A stretch of DNA of 64,000 nucleotides, from positions 5,714,501 to 5,778,500 of the forward strand of contig NZ_JAZIFY010000001.1 in NCBI RefSeq assembly GCF_036634195.1, given 5' to 3'. The notes under the pieces are model-generated. The model worked only from the letters and a program-made list of their open reading frames with translations. It was not told where the DNA came from and did not search any database. Positions 38,403 through 47,013 of this stretch are shown in pieces. The position numbers and the translations under genes are program-made. The stretch comes from Streptomyces sp. P9-A4 (GTDB lineage Bacteria; Actinomycetota; Actinomycetes; Streptomycetales; Streptomycetaceae). How positions within the stretch are numbered: position 1 is the stretch's first letter; every line of letters begins with the position of its first letter.

Positions 38403-38915
38403 GTGGAGCAGGTGGACAAGCAGGAAGGGCTCGACGCCTCGGCGATGCGGGTCGACGACCCCTGGTACGACGCGACGGCCTCCGGCCGGGAGGACGGGCA
38501 GGAGGCCGGGGTGCCCGGCGAGGTCGGTCCGGGCCGTCCGGGGCGGCCGGGGCGGCCGGACGCGGTGCCGCGGCAGCGGGTCCACAGCGCGGCGGAGATC
38601 TATCTGGAGGTGCAGCGAAGCCCGGCCTTCCAGGAAGTGCGGGGCCGCTACCGCAGGTTCGTATTCCCGGCCACCCTCGCGTTCCTGCTCTGGTACCTCG
38701 CCTATGTGGTGGCGGCGACCGCCGCGCCTGGCCTCATGGCCCGGCCGGTGGCCGGGGCGGTAAACGTGGCGTTGATCGCCGGGCTGGGGCAGTTCCTCAG
38801 CACCTTCCTGCTGACCTGGGCCTATGCGCGGCACGCGCGGCTGCGCAGGGATCGGGCGGCGCTGGAACTGCGCTGGGACACGCAGGAGATGACCCGAGGG
38901 GTGGTGCGGTCGTGA
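38403..38915 (+). CDS. DUF485 membrane protein, partner of the acetate-type symporter
   Basis: The 170-residue protein has a disordered N-terminus and then two membrane helices (FVFPATLAFLLWYLAYVVAATAAPGLM and AVNVALIAGLGQFLSTFLLTWAYAR), the DUF485 pattern found upstream of ActP symporters. I chose GTG 38403, which has AAGGAG 8 nt upstream. Its stop overlaps the symporter start as GTGA, giving translational coupling. Confidence 0.88.
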   Translation: MEQVDKQEGLDASAMRVDDPWYDATASGREDGQEAGVPGEVGPGRPGRPGRPDAVPRQRVHSAAEIYLEVQRSPAFQEVRGRYRRFVFPATLAFLLWYLAYVVAATAAPGLMARPVAGAVNVALIAGLGQFLSTFLLTWAYARHARLRRDRAALELRWDTQEMTRGVVRS

Positions 38916-40504
38916 CCCGGGACCATCAGACGCTGTCGCTCCTTCTGTTCAGCGTCTTCATCGCCGTCACGCTGGGAATCACCACCTGGGTGAGCCGTAA
39001 CCGGCACGGTTCGGCGGAGGAGTTCTATGCGGGGGGCAGGCTGTTCTCCCCCCTGGAGAACGGTTTCGCCATCGCCGGCGACTACATGTCCGCGGCCTCG
39101 TTCCTGGGGATCTCCGGGCTGATCGCGCTCTACGGCTACGACGGCATGCTGTACTCCGTCGGATTCCTGGTCGCGTGGCTGGTCGTGCTGTTGCTGGTGG
39201 CCGAACTGGTCCGCAACTGCGGGCGGTTCACCCTGGCGGACGTGGTGGCCGCGCGGATGGCCGAGCGCCCGGTGCGGATCGCCGCAGGGACGTCCTCGGT
39301 GGCCGTCTCCGTGCTGTACCTGGTGGCGCAGATGGTGGGCGCCGGAAGCCTGGTCGCACTGCTGCTCGGCGGCACCAGCGAGGCGGCCCGTTCCTGGATG
39401 GTGGTCGGAGTGGGAGCGCTGATGGTGATCTACGTGTCGCTCGGCGGCATGCGGGCCACCACCTGGATCCAGATCGTCAAGGCGGTCCTGCTCATGGCGG
39501 GCACGATCGCGCTGACCGTCCTCGTCCTGCTCCGCTTCCACGGTGACGTGAACAACCTGCTGTCCACCGCGGCCGAACGCAGCGGTCACGGAATGGGATT
39601 CCTCGCGCCGGGACTCCGGTACGGCGGGGACTGGACGGCCCGGCTCGACTTCATCAGCCTGGGGCTCGCCCTGGTCCTGGGAACGGCCGGCCTGCCGCAC
39701 ATCCTGTCGCGCTTCTACACCGTGCCGACCGCGCGGGCCGCGCGTCGGTCCGTCGTCTGGTCCATCGGGCTCATCGGGAGCTTCTACCTGATGACCATCG
39801 TGCTCGGCTTCGGCGCGGCGGCCCTGATCGGCCCCGAGGAGGTCCGCGCGTCCAACGCGTCCGGGAACACGGCCGTTCCGCTGCTCGCCCTCGACCTCGG
39901 TGGTGGTGCGGGTTCCACCGGCGGCACGGTGCTCTTCGCGATCGTGGCGGCCGTGGCGTTCGCCACGATCCTCGCCGTGGTCGCGGGGATCACGCTCGCC
40001 TCCTCGGCCTCCGTCGCCCATGACCTCTACGCCTCGCTGCGCCGCCGGCACGCGAAGCAGTACAGCGAGGTGACCGTGGCGCGGATCGCGGCGGCGGGGA
40101 TCGGCGCGGCCGCCATCGGCCTCGGGCTGCTCGCCCGCGACCTCAACGTGGCCTTCCTCGTCGGTCTGGCCTTCGCCGTCGCGGCCTCCGCCAATCTGCC
40201 GGTGCTGCTCTACTCGCTGTTCTGGCGGAAGTTCACGACCCGGGGCGCGGTCTGGGCGGTGTACGGCGGTCTGATCCCCGCGGTGCTGCTGGTGCTGGTC
40301 TCGCCGGTCGTCTCCGGCAGTCCCGAAGCCCTGTTCCCGGGCGTCGACTTCCACCTCTTCCCGCTCCAGAACCCGGGAGTCGTCTCCATTCCGCTCGGGT
40401 TCCTCGCGGGCTGGATCGGGACGGTCATGTCGACGGAGCCGCCGGACGAGGCACGGCACGCCGAGACCGAGGTGAGGGCGCTGACCGGGGCGGGAGCCGT
40501 CTGA
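38912..40504 (+). CDS. ActP-like sodium:solute symporter (monocarboxylate/acetate type)
   Basis: The 530-residue membrane protein has about 13 hydrophobic helices and SSS-family signatures: EEFYAGGRLFSPLENGFAIAGDYMSAASFLGI and GTAGLPHILSRFYTV. With DUF485 upstream it matches the actP arrangement, which imports acetate and other short monocarboxylates with sodium. GTG 38912 overlaps the upstream stop. The adjacent convergent CitA/CitB-type pair could control carboxylate uptake, though that is inference. Confidence 0.88.
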   Translation: MTRDHQTLSLLLFSVFIAVTLGITTWVSRNRHGSAEEFYAGGRLFSPLENGFAIAGDYMSAASFLGISGLIALYGYDGMLYSVGFLVAWLVVLLLVAELVRNCGRFTLADVVAARMAERPVRIAAGTSSVAVSVLYLVAQMVGAGSLVALLLGGTSEAARSWMVVGVGALMVIYVSLGGMRATTWIQIVKAVLLMAGTIALTVLVLLRFHGDVNNLLSTAAERSGHGMGFLAPGLRYGGDWTARLDFISLGLALVLGTAGLPHILSRFYTVPTARAARRSVVWSIGLIGSFYLMTIVLGFGAAALIGPEEVRASNASGNTAVPLLALDLGGGAGSTGGTVLFAIVAAVAFATILAVVAGITLASSASVAHDLYASLRRRHAKQYSEVTVARIAAAGIGAAAIGLGLLARDLNVAFLVGLAFAVAASANLPVLLYSLFWRKFTTRGAVWAVYGGLIPAVLLVLVSPVVSGSPEALFPGVDFHLFPLQNPGVVSIPLGFLAGWIGTVMSTEPPDEARHAETEVRALTGAGAV

Positions 40505-40507
40505 CGG

Positions 40508-40557
40508 ACCCGCCACCCGTCCGGGTCCCGGGCGGAGTGCCTCAGCCGGTGGCGGGT
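40508..40557. terminator. Convergent terminator-like structure
   Basis: ACCCGCCACC (40508-40517) pairs with GGTGGCGGGT (40548-40557), enclosing a GC-rich inner hairpin. The right arm is within the end of the response regulator gene. Confidence 0.5.
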
Positions 40558-41234
40558 GGGGAGGCCGCCCAGGCGTAGCGGTGTTCGGGGCGGCCGGTCT
40601 CGCCGTAGCGGAGGGAGAGGCGTACCCGGCCGGTGCGTTCGAGGAGTTTCAGATAGCGCTGGGCCGTCTGGCGGCTGACGCCCGCGCGTTCGGCGATCTC
40701 CTGCGCGGACAGCGGGCCGTCGGCGGCGAGGAGTACCTGCCGGACCAGTTCGGCCGTGGTGGGGGAGTGCCCCTTGGGGAGGTCGGGGGCGACGGAGCCG
40801 GCCGACAGGACGCCGAAGATCCGGTCCACCTCGGCCTGTTCCGCCTCGCCGCCGCTCTCCAGGGCGTGGCGGAGCTTCGCGTACGCCTCCAGCTTGGAGC
40901 GCAGCCCGGCGAAGTTGAACGGCTTGACCAGGTACTGGAGGGCGCCGTGCCGCATCGCGGCCTGCACGGTGGCCACGTCGCGGGCGGCGGTCACCATGAT
41001 CACGTCGCACTGGTGGCCGCGGGCGCGGAGTTCCCGTACGGCGGCGAGTCCGTTCTCGTCCGGCAGGTAGTGGTCGAGGAGGATCAGGTCCACCGGCCGC
41101 TCGGCGAGGACGGCGAGTGCCTCGGCGGTCGAGTGGGCCGTGGCGGCGACCCGGAAGCCGGGGACCTTGGCGACGTAGGCGGCGTTGATCCGGGCGACCA
41201 GCACGTCGTCGTCCACCACGAGCACGTCGATCAT
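40542..41234 (-). CDS. CitB/DcuR-type response regulator
   Basis: The 230-residue protein has a receiver domain (MIDVLVVDDDVLVARIN; phospho-Asp in LILLDHYLPDENGL, near residue 54) and a C-terminal helix-turn-helix (LSAQEIAERAGVSRQTAQRYLKLLERTGRV), the CitB family layout. It overlaps the kinase stop by 4 nt (ATGA), so it is coupled to it. CitA/CitB pairs sense di- or tricarboxylates; the convergent symporter is a candidate target. Confidence 0.9.
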   Translation of the reverse strand: MIDVLVVDDDVLVARINAAYVAKVPGFRVAATAHSTAEALAVLAERPVDLILLDHYLPDENGLAAVRELRARGHQCDVIMVTAARDVATVQAAMRHGALQYLVKPFNFAGLRSKLEAYAKLRHALESGGEAEQAEVDRIFGVLSAGSVAPDLPKGHSPTTAELVRQVLLAADGPLSAQEIAERAGVSRQTAQRYLKLLERTGRVRLSLRYGETGRPEHRYAWAASPPATG

Positions 41235-42946
41235 CGTGTCTCCTCGACGGGCCCGGGAGCCGCGACCGGCTCGTCGAGGGGGGCGGTGATCCGCCCCGTA
41301 CTCGGGTCGGTGGTCGGCTCCGGTTCGGTCAGGGCGTCCGGGAGCACCACGGTGAACTCGGCGCCGCCCTCGGGTCCGTCCGCCACCCCCGCGCCGCCGC
41401 CCCGGCGCTCGGCGAGCCGGCGCACCAGGGGGAGTCCGAGCCCCCGCTTCCCGTGTGCCGGAAGGGCCTTCGTCGACCAGCCCTCGGTGAAGATCAGCTC
41501 GCGGCGGTCCTCGGGGACACCCGGGCCGCTGTCCGTGACCCGCAGCACGACCGTACGGCTCTCGGTGCGGAAGGCGATGTCGATACGGGCACCGGGGGTG
41601 CCGGCGGCGGCGTCCAGGGCGTTGTCGACCAGGTTTCCGACGACGGTGACCAGCTCGCGGGGGTCGACGAGCCGGTCCGGCAGGAGCGAGTCGGGGGTGA
41701 GCCGCAGCGAGACGCCGCGTTCGGCGGCGACGGTGGCCTTGCCGACCAGGAGCGCGGCGAGCAGCGGGTCGTGGACCTTCTCCGTCACCTGCTCGGCGGT
41801 GGCCCGGTGCACGCCGACCACCTCGGTGACGAACTCGACGGCCTCCTCGTGCATCTCCAGTTCGAGGAGACCGAGGAGGGTGTGCATCCGGTTGGCGTGT
41901 TCGTGGTCCTGGGCGCGGAGGGCGTCGATCAGGCCCCGGGTGGAGTCCAGCTCGCGCCCGAGGCGTTCCAGCTCGGTGCGGTCGCGGAGGGTCGCGACGG
42001 CACCGCCGTCGTCCGTCGGCATGCGGTTGGCGATCAGCACCCGCTGCCCCTGGACGGTGAGCAGGTCCTCGCCGGTCACCCGGCCTGCCAGCACATCCGC
42101 GGTGCGACCCTGCCCGAGGAGTTCGTCGAGCGGCCGGCCCGCGGCCTCGGGGCCGAGGCCGAGCAGCCGCTGCGCCTCGTCGTTCATGAGCCGCACGGAG
42201 CCGTTGCGGTCCAGGGCCACGACCCCTTCGCGGATGCCGTGCAGCATCGCCTCGCGCTCGGTGAGCAGCGCGGAGATGTCGGAGAAGGCCAGGTCATGGG
42301 TCTGGCGCTGGAGACGCCGGGAGATCAGGTACGCGGCCAGGGCACCTGCGGCGAGCGCGCCGCCCGCGTAGGCGAGGAGACCGGGGATCGCGGCGAGGAG
42401 CCGGTCCCGGACGCTGTCGTACTCAATGCCGACCGAGACCGCGCCGACGATCCGCCCGTCGGCGTCGCGCAGCGGCATCTTGCCGCGCGCCGAGCGGCCC
42501 AGGGTGCCGCTGTCGATCTCCATCACCTCGTGACCGGCGAGGACGTCGCTCGGGTCGGTGGAGACGATCCTGCCGATCTCGCGGGGATCGGTGTGCGACC
42601 AGCGGACTCCTCGGGTGTCCATGACCACGACGTACTCGGCGCCCGTGGAGGTACGGATTCGCTCGGCCTCCGTCTGCACCGGGCCGCGCGCGGAGGGCGG
42701 CGTGCCGGTGAGGTCCGCGGCGAGCCGGGGCGACGCTGTGGTGCCGGCGATGGCCAGGGCCCGTCGCATGGCCTGGTCGTCGAGCTGGGCGCTCAGCGGG
42801 GCCAGGAAGAGGCCGGTCGCGAGTACGGTCACGCCGGTGGCGATGGCCAGCTGCATCAGCAGGACCTGCGAGAACACCCGCCGCGGCCAGCCGAACCGCC
42901 GACGGCGCGCGAGGGGGCGCGAGGGGCTGGTCTGTGCGGGGCTCAT
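41231..42946 (-). CDS. CitA/DcuS-type sensor histidine kinase
   Basis: The 571-residue kinase has two membrane helices (near 25-50 and 190-215) flanking a periplasmic PASC-type sensor domain with VVVMDTRGVRWSHTDPREIGR, then a cytoplasmic PAS (EGVVALDRNGSVRLMNDEAQRLLG), the phosphoacceptor in ALRAQDHEHANRMHTLLGLLELEMHEEA and the HATPase N box (VVGNLVDNALDAA). I chose ATG 42946: domain similarity starts after it, and TACCGT lies just upstream as a possible -10 for a leaderless mRNA. The longer open frame only translates the heptamer array. Confidence 0.9.
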   Translation of the reverse strand: MSPAQTSPSRPLARRRRFGWPRRVFSQVLLMQLAIATGVTVLATGLFLAPLSAQLDDQAMRRALAIAGTTASPRLAADLTGTPPSARGPVQTEAERIRTSTGAEYVVVMDTRGVRWSHTDPREIGRIVSTDPSDVLAGHEVMEIDSGTLGRSARGKMPLRDADGRIVGAVSVGIEYDSVRDRLLAAIPGLLAYAGGALAAGALAAYLISRRLQRQTHDLAFSDISALLTEREAMLHGIREGVVALDRNGSVRLMNDEAQRLLGLGPEAAGRPLDELLGQGRTADVLAGRVTGEDLLTVQGQRVLIANRMPTDDGGAVATLRDRTELERLGRELDSTRGLIDALRAQDHEHANRMHTLLGLLELEMHEEAVEFVTEVVGVHRATAEQVTEKVHDPLLAALLVGKATVAAERGVSLRLTPDSLLPDRLVDPRELVTVVGNLVDNALDAAAGTPGARIDIAFRTESRTVVLRVTDSGPGVPEDRRELIFTEGWSTKALPAHGKRGLGLPLVRRLAERRGGGAGVADGPEGGAEFTVVLPDALTEPEPTTDPSTGRITAPLDEPVAAPGPVEETR

Positions 42947-43287
42947 GCCGGAAACGGTAAGGGGCCGCGCCCCGTGACCGGAAATGGTGCGGGGCGGCCC
43001 GCGGCGGAAGGGTGCGGCGGGGAGGGCCCGGCCGGGTGGGGCGGCGGCCAGGAGGAGGGGTGACAAGCTGCCGCAAGCCGCAAGCCGCAAGCCGCAAGCC
43101 GCAAGCCGCAAGCCGCAAGCCGCAAGCCGCAAGCCGCAAGCCGCAAGCCGCAAGCCGCAAGCCGCAAGCCGCAAGCCAAGGAACCGGAACCGCGAGCCGG
43201 CTGCCGTGTGCCCGGAGCCGCTCGCCCCCGTGCCTATTCTGGGGGTTTCCCACGGCCGTGGGTGCGAAGGAACCGGAGGCACGTCCC
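42947..43287. other. Divergent gap between CitA-type kinase and COG0523 GTPase genes
   Basis: This 341-bp interval is mostly the heptamer array (43070-43174) plus G/C-rich flanks. TATTCT (43234-43239) is a possible -10 for the GTPase gene. No palindrome for the kinase side was seen. Confidence 0.5.
43070..43174. repeat. 15 perfect tandem copies of the heptamer GCCGCAA
   Basis: The unit GCCGCAA repeats 15 times without a mismatch over 105 bp (TTGCGGC on the minus strand). It contains no stop in any frame, so both strands stay open through it. It begins 124 bp upstream of the kinase start and ends 113 bp before the GTPase start. Perfect repeats of this length are expected to vary by slippage. 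Confidence 0.95.
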
Positions 43288-44340
43288 TTGACCACGCAGC
43301 AGATCCCCGTCGTCGTCCTGGCCGGGTTCCTCGGGGCCGGGAAGACCACGCTCCTCAACCATCTGCTGCGCAGCGCCCGGGGCACCCGTATCGGCGTCAT
43401 GGTCAACGACTTCGGCGACATCGGCATCGACGCGATGACCGTCGCCGGGCAGGTCGGCTCCACCGTGTCCCTCGGCAACGGCTGCCTGTGCTGCGCCGTC
43501 GACGCGAGCGAGCTGGACGAGTACCTGGAGGTGCTCACCCGTCCCGAGTCCCGGCTCGACGTGATCGTGATCGAGGCGAGCGGGCTCGCGGAGCCGGAGG
43601 AGCTGGTCCGCATGGTGCTGGCCAGCGAGAACGAGCGGGTCGTGTACGGGGGGCTCGTCCAGGTCGTCGACGCGGCCGAGTTCTCCGCCACCCGGCAGCG
43701 ACACCCCGGGACCGACCGGCACCTCGCCCTCGCCGACCTCGTCGTCGTCAACAAGGCCGACCGGGTGGAAGCGGACGAGCTGCGGAGCGTACGGGAGACG
43801 GTCGCCGGGCTCGCCGGGCGGGCCGCCGTGGTCGAGGCCTCCCATGGGCGGGTCGATCCGGAGCTGCTCTTCGACCGGGTCGCACCAGAAGGGGAGATCG
43901 AGGGCCAGATGTCGATCGAGGACATCCTGTACGGCTCCGAGGACGACGGCGAGGCCCATCCGCACGCGGGCTACGAGAGCCTGTCGGTGACGGCCTCGAC
44001 GCCGCTGCACCCGCGCCGCCTGATGACCTTCCTCGACTCGCGCCCCGAGGGCCTCTACCGGATCAAGGGCTTCCTCGACTTCGGCGCCGCCGACCCGGAC
44101 AACCGCTACACCGTGCACGCGGTCGGCCGCTTCCTGCGCTTCTACCCCGAGCCCTGGCCGGCCGGCGAGGAACGCCTCACCCAGCTTGTCCTGATCGGTT
44201 CCGGCGTCGACGCGGCCGGACTGCGCAAGGAACTCGCCTCCTGCGAGCTGAACGGCCCGCAGGACGCCCCCGACGAACACGGCATGTGGGGCGTCCTGCG
44301 GTATGTGCGGCGGACGGAGGAGGAGCCGGAGGCGTCCTGA
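43288..44340 (+). CDS. COG0523/CobW-family GTPase, metal chaperone type
   Basis: The 350-residue protein has Walker A GFLGAGKTT near residue 20, the metal-binding CxCC motif in GNGCLCCAVD (near residue 68) and NKAD for guanine binding, with a C-terminal CobW_C domain (LDFGAADPDNRYTVHAVGRFLRFYP). Such GTPases deliver zinc or other metals. I chose TTG 43288 because GGAGG sits 9 nt upstream and the family start (TTQQIPVVVLAGF) follows. No Zur box was recognised. The upstream heptamer array stays in frame but is unlikely to be translated. Confidence 0.88.
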   Translation: MTTQQIPVVVLAGFLGAGKTTLLNHLLRSARGTRIGVMVNDFGDIGIDAMTVAGQVGSTVSLGNGCLCCAVDASELDEYLEVLTRPESRLDVIVIEASGLAEPEELVRMVLASENERVVYGGLVQVVDAAEFSATRQRHPGTDRHLALADLVVVNKADRVEADELRSVRETVAGLAGRAAVVEASHGRVDPELLFDRVAPEGEIEGQMSIEDILYGSEDDGEAHPHAGYESLSVTASTPLHPRRLMTFLDSRPEGLYRIKGFLDFGAADPDNRYTVHAVGRFLRFYPEPWPAGEERLTQLVLIGSGVDAAGLRKELASCELNGPQDAPDEHGMWGVLRYVRRTEEEPEAS

Positions 44341-44371
44341 CGCCCCGGCTCGCCTCCGACTCCGATCCGGG

Positions 44372-46831
44372 CTAGCTGGCCGGGCCTGCCACCACGTCGA
44401 CCGGCTGCGGCAGCGGCGTACCCGAACCGTCGCGGCGCGGGTCCACGTCCGGTAGGGACACCGGGGTGCCGGTCTTCTGGGCGGCGCGGGCCGGGGTGGT
44501 GCCCGCCCAGGCCATGATCAGCACGTCCTCGCCCTTCAGGAAGCGCTGGCAGCGGACACCGCCGGTCGCACGCCCCTTGCGCGGGTACTGGTCGAAGGGC
44601 GTCAGCTTCGCCGACGTGGCCGCCGACGAGTCCAGGGTTCCCGTGGAGCCCGCGACGGTGAAGACGACGGCGTCCGCCGCCGGGTCGACCGCCGAGAACG
44701 AGAGCACATCGGCGCCGGCCGTCAGCTTGACGCCCGCCATGCCGCCCGCCGGCCGGCCCTGGGGCCGTACCTGGGAGGCCGGATAGCGGAGCAGCTGGGC
44801 GTCGGAGGTGATGAAGACCAGGTCCTCCTCGCCCGTCCGCAGCTCGGTCGCGCCGACGATCCGGTCGCCCTCCTTGAGGGTGATGACCTCCAGCTCGTCC
44901 TTGTTCGCCGGGTAGTCCGGGACCACCCGCTTCACCACGCCCTGGAGCGTGCCGAGGGCGAGCCCCGGCGACGACTCGTCGAGCGTCGTGAGACAGATCA
45001 CCGTCTCGTCCGTCTCCAGCGACAGGAACTCGGAGAGCGGTGCGCCGCCCGCCAGGTTCGGGGCGCTCGCCGTGTCCGGGAGCTGTGGCAGGTCGATCAC
45101 CGCGATCCGCAGCAGCCGGCCGGCCGAGGTCACCGCGCCGATGTCGCCGCGCTGGGTGGCGGCCACCGCCGAGAGGATCAGGTCGTGCTTGACGCGGGGC
45201 GCCTCGGGGTCGACCGCGGGCAGCTCCGCCGTCGCCGTACGGGCCAGGAGTCCGGTGGAGGAGAGCAGCACCCGGCAGGGGTCGTCCGCGACCTCCAGGG
45301 AGACGGCCGCGACGGGCGCGCCCGCCGACTCCAGGAGGACCGTCCGGCGGTCCGTGGCGAACTTCTTGGCGACCCCGGCCAGTTCCGCCGAGACCAGCTT
45401 GCGCAGCTCCGCGTCGGAGTCGAGGATGCCGGTCAGCTCGTCGATCTCGCCGTTGAGCCGGTCGCGCTCGCTCTCCAGTTCAATACGGTCGAACTTGGTG
45501 AGGCGGCGCAGCGGGGTGTCCAGGATGTACTGGGTCTGGATCTCGCTCAGCGAGAAGCGCTCGATCAGGCGCTCCTTGGCCTGCGCCGAGTTCTCGCTCT
45601 CCCGGATCAGCCGGATGACCTCGTCGATGTCGAGCAGTGCGACGAGCAGGCCCTCGACCAGGTGGAGCCGGTCGCTCTTCTTGGTACGGCGGAACTCGGA
45701 GCGGCGCCTGACCACCTCGAAGCGGTGGTCGAGGTAGACCTCGAGGAGTTCCTTGAGACCGAGGGTGAGGGGCTGTCCGTCGACCAGCGCCACGTTGTTG
45801 ATGCCGAAGGACTCCTCCATCGGCGTCAGCTTGTAGAGCTGCTCGAGGACCGCCTCGGGCACGAAGCCGTTCTTGATCTCGATGACCAGACGCAGGCCGT
45901 GGCTGCGGTCGGTCAGGTCCTTGACGTCCGCGATGCCCTGGAGCTTCTTGGAGCCGACCAGGTCCTTGATCTTGGAGATGACCTTCTCGGGGCCGACCGT
46001 GAAGGGCAGCTCGGTCACGACGATGCCCTTGCGGCGCGCCGTGACGGTCTCCACGCTCGTCGTGGCGCGGATCTTGAACGAGCCGCGGCCCGACTCGTAC
46101 GCGTCCTTGATGCCGGACAGGCCGACGATCCGGCCGCCGGTCGGCAGGTCGGGGCCGGGCACGAAACGCATCAGCGTCTCGAGGTCGGCGGCCGGGTGCC
46201 GGATCAGATGGCGGGCGGCGGCGATGACCTCGCCGAGGTTGTGCGGGGGCATGTTGGTCGCCATGCCGACCGCGATCCCGGACGCGCCGTTGACCAGCAG
46301 GTTCGGGTACGCGGCGGGCAGCGCGACCGGCTCCTGCTCCTGGCCGTCGTAGTTCGGGGTGAAGTCGACCGTGTCCTCGTCGATGGACTCGGTCATGAGC
46401 AGCGCGGCCGGGGCCATCCGCGACTCGGTGTACCGCATGGCGGCCGGCGGGTCGTCGTTCCCGAGGGAACCGAAGTTCCCGTGGCCGTCGACCAGGGGCA
46501 GACGCATGGAGAAGGGCTGCGCCATGCGGACCATCGCGTCGTAGATGGACGCGTCGCCGTGCGGGTGGAGCTTGCCCATCACCTCGCCGACGACACGGGC
46601 GCACTTGACGAAGCCGCGGTCGGGGCGCAGCCCCATCTCGCCCATCTGGTAGACGATGCGGCGTTGGACGGGCTTCATGCCGTCCCGGGCGTCGGGCAGG
46701 GCACGCGAATAGATCACCGAGTACGCGTACTCGAGGAAGGAGCCCTGCATCTCGTCGACGACGTCGATGTCGAGGATTCGCTCCTCGAACGCGTCGTCCG
46801 GCGGCGGTGTCTTCGTGCTGCGGCGGGCCAT
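44372..46831 (-). CDS. parC: DNA topoisomerase IV subunit A (ParC)
   Basis: The 819-residue subunit has the active-site Tyr134 in AMRYTESR and [17 protein letters not shown] (91-107), the quinolone-resistance region. The base equivalent to E. coli GyrA Ser83 is Ala94 here, as in mycobacterial GyrA, which is linked to lower quinolone sensitivity. The C-terminal beta-pinwheel contains [12 protein letters not shown], a degenerate GyrA-box-like sequence. ATG 46831 follows AAGGAG; the longer frame is poor. It pairs with parE at 33928. It converges on the GTPase gene with a 31-bp gap. Confidence 0.93.
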   Translation of the reverse strand: MARRSTKTPPPDDAFEERILDIDVVDEMQGSFLEYAYSVIYSRALPDARDGMKPVQRRIVYQMGEMGLRPDRGFVKCARVVGEVMGKLHPHGDASIYDAMVRMAQPFSMRLPLVDGHGNFGSLGNDDPPAAMRYTESRMAPAALLMTESIDEDTVDFTPNYDGQEQEPVALPAAYPNLLVNGASGIAVGMATNMPPHNLGEVIAAARHLIRHPAADLETLMRFVPGPDLPTGGRIVGLSGIKDAYESGRGSFKIRATTSVETVTARRKGIVVTELPFTVGPEKVISKIKDLVGSKKLQGIADVKDLTDRSHGLRLVIEIKNGFVPEAVLEQLYKLTPMEESFGINNVALVDGQPLTLGLKELLEVYLDHRFEVVRRRSEFRRTKKSDRLHLVEGLLVALLDIDEVIRLIRESENSAQAKERLIERFSLSEIQTQYILDTPLRRLTKFDRIELESERDRLNGEIDELTGILDSDAELRKLVSAELAGVAKKFATDRRTVLLESAGAPVAAVSLEVADDPCRVLLSSTGLLARTATAELPAVDPEAPRVKHDLILSAVAATQRGDIGAVTSAGRLLRIAVIDLPQLPDTASAPNLAGGAPLSEFLSLETDETVICLTTLDESSPGLALGTLQGVVKRVVPDYPANKDELEVITLKEGDRIVGATELRTGEEDLVFITSDAQLLRYPASQVRPQGRPAGGMAGVKLTAGADVLSFSAVDPAADAVVFTVAGSTGTLDSSAATSAKLTPFDQYPRKGRATGGVRCQRFLKGEDVLIMAWAGTTPARAAQKTGTPVSLPDVDPRRDGSGTPLPQPVDVVAGPAS

Positions 46832-47013
46832 CGCGGCTGCGGCTCCTTCACCAACAAGGGTTGATCTGACGCGGACCATTGTGGACCGTGCCACCGACAA
46901 CGCCGACCGCGACCCGGAAGAGGGACATCTCGAAGGGGCGGGAACTTCGCCAGGTGTCGGCGCGCTTGCATACAGTGGCAGGACTTTTTCACATCGCGAT
47001 CGAAGGGACGTAC

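Noticed and set aside
42947-43282. N-terminal extension of the CitA-type kinase through the heptamer array
   Set aside because: It would add 112 residues, mostly LRLAACG repeats, ahead of a normal kinase N-terminus.
43012-43287. N-terminal extension of the COG0523 GTPase through the heptamer array
   Set aside because: The array is open in all frames by chance of its unit; the GGAGG and the family N-terminus support TTG 43288.
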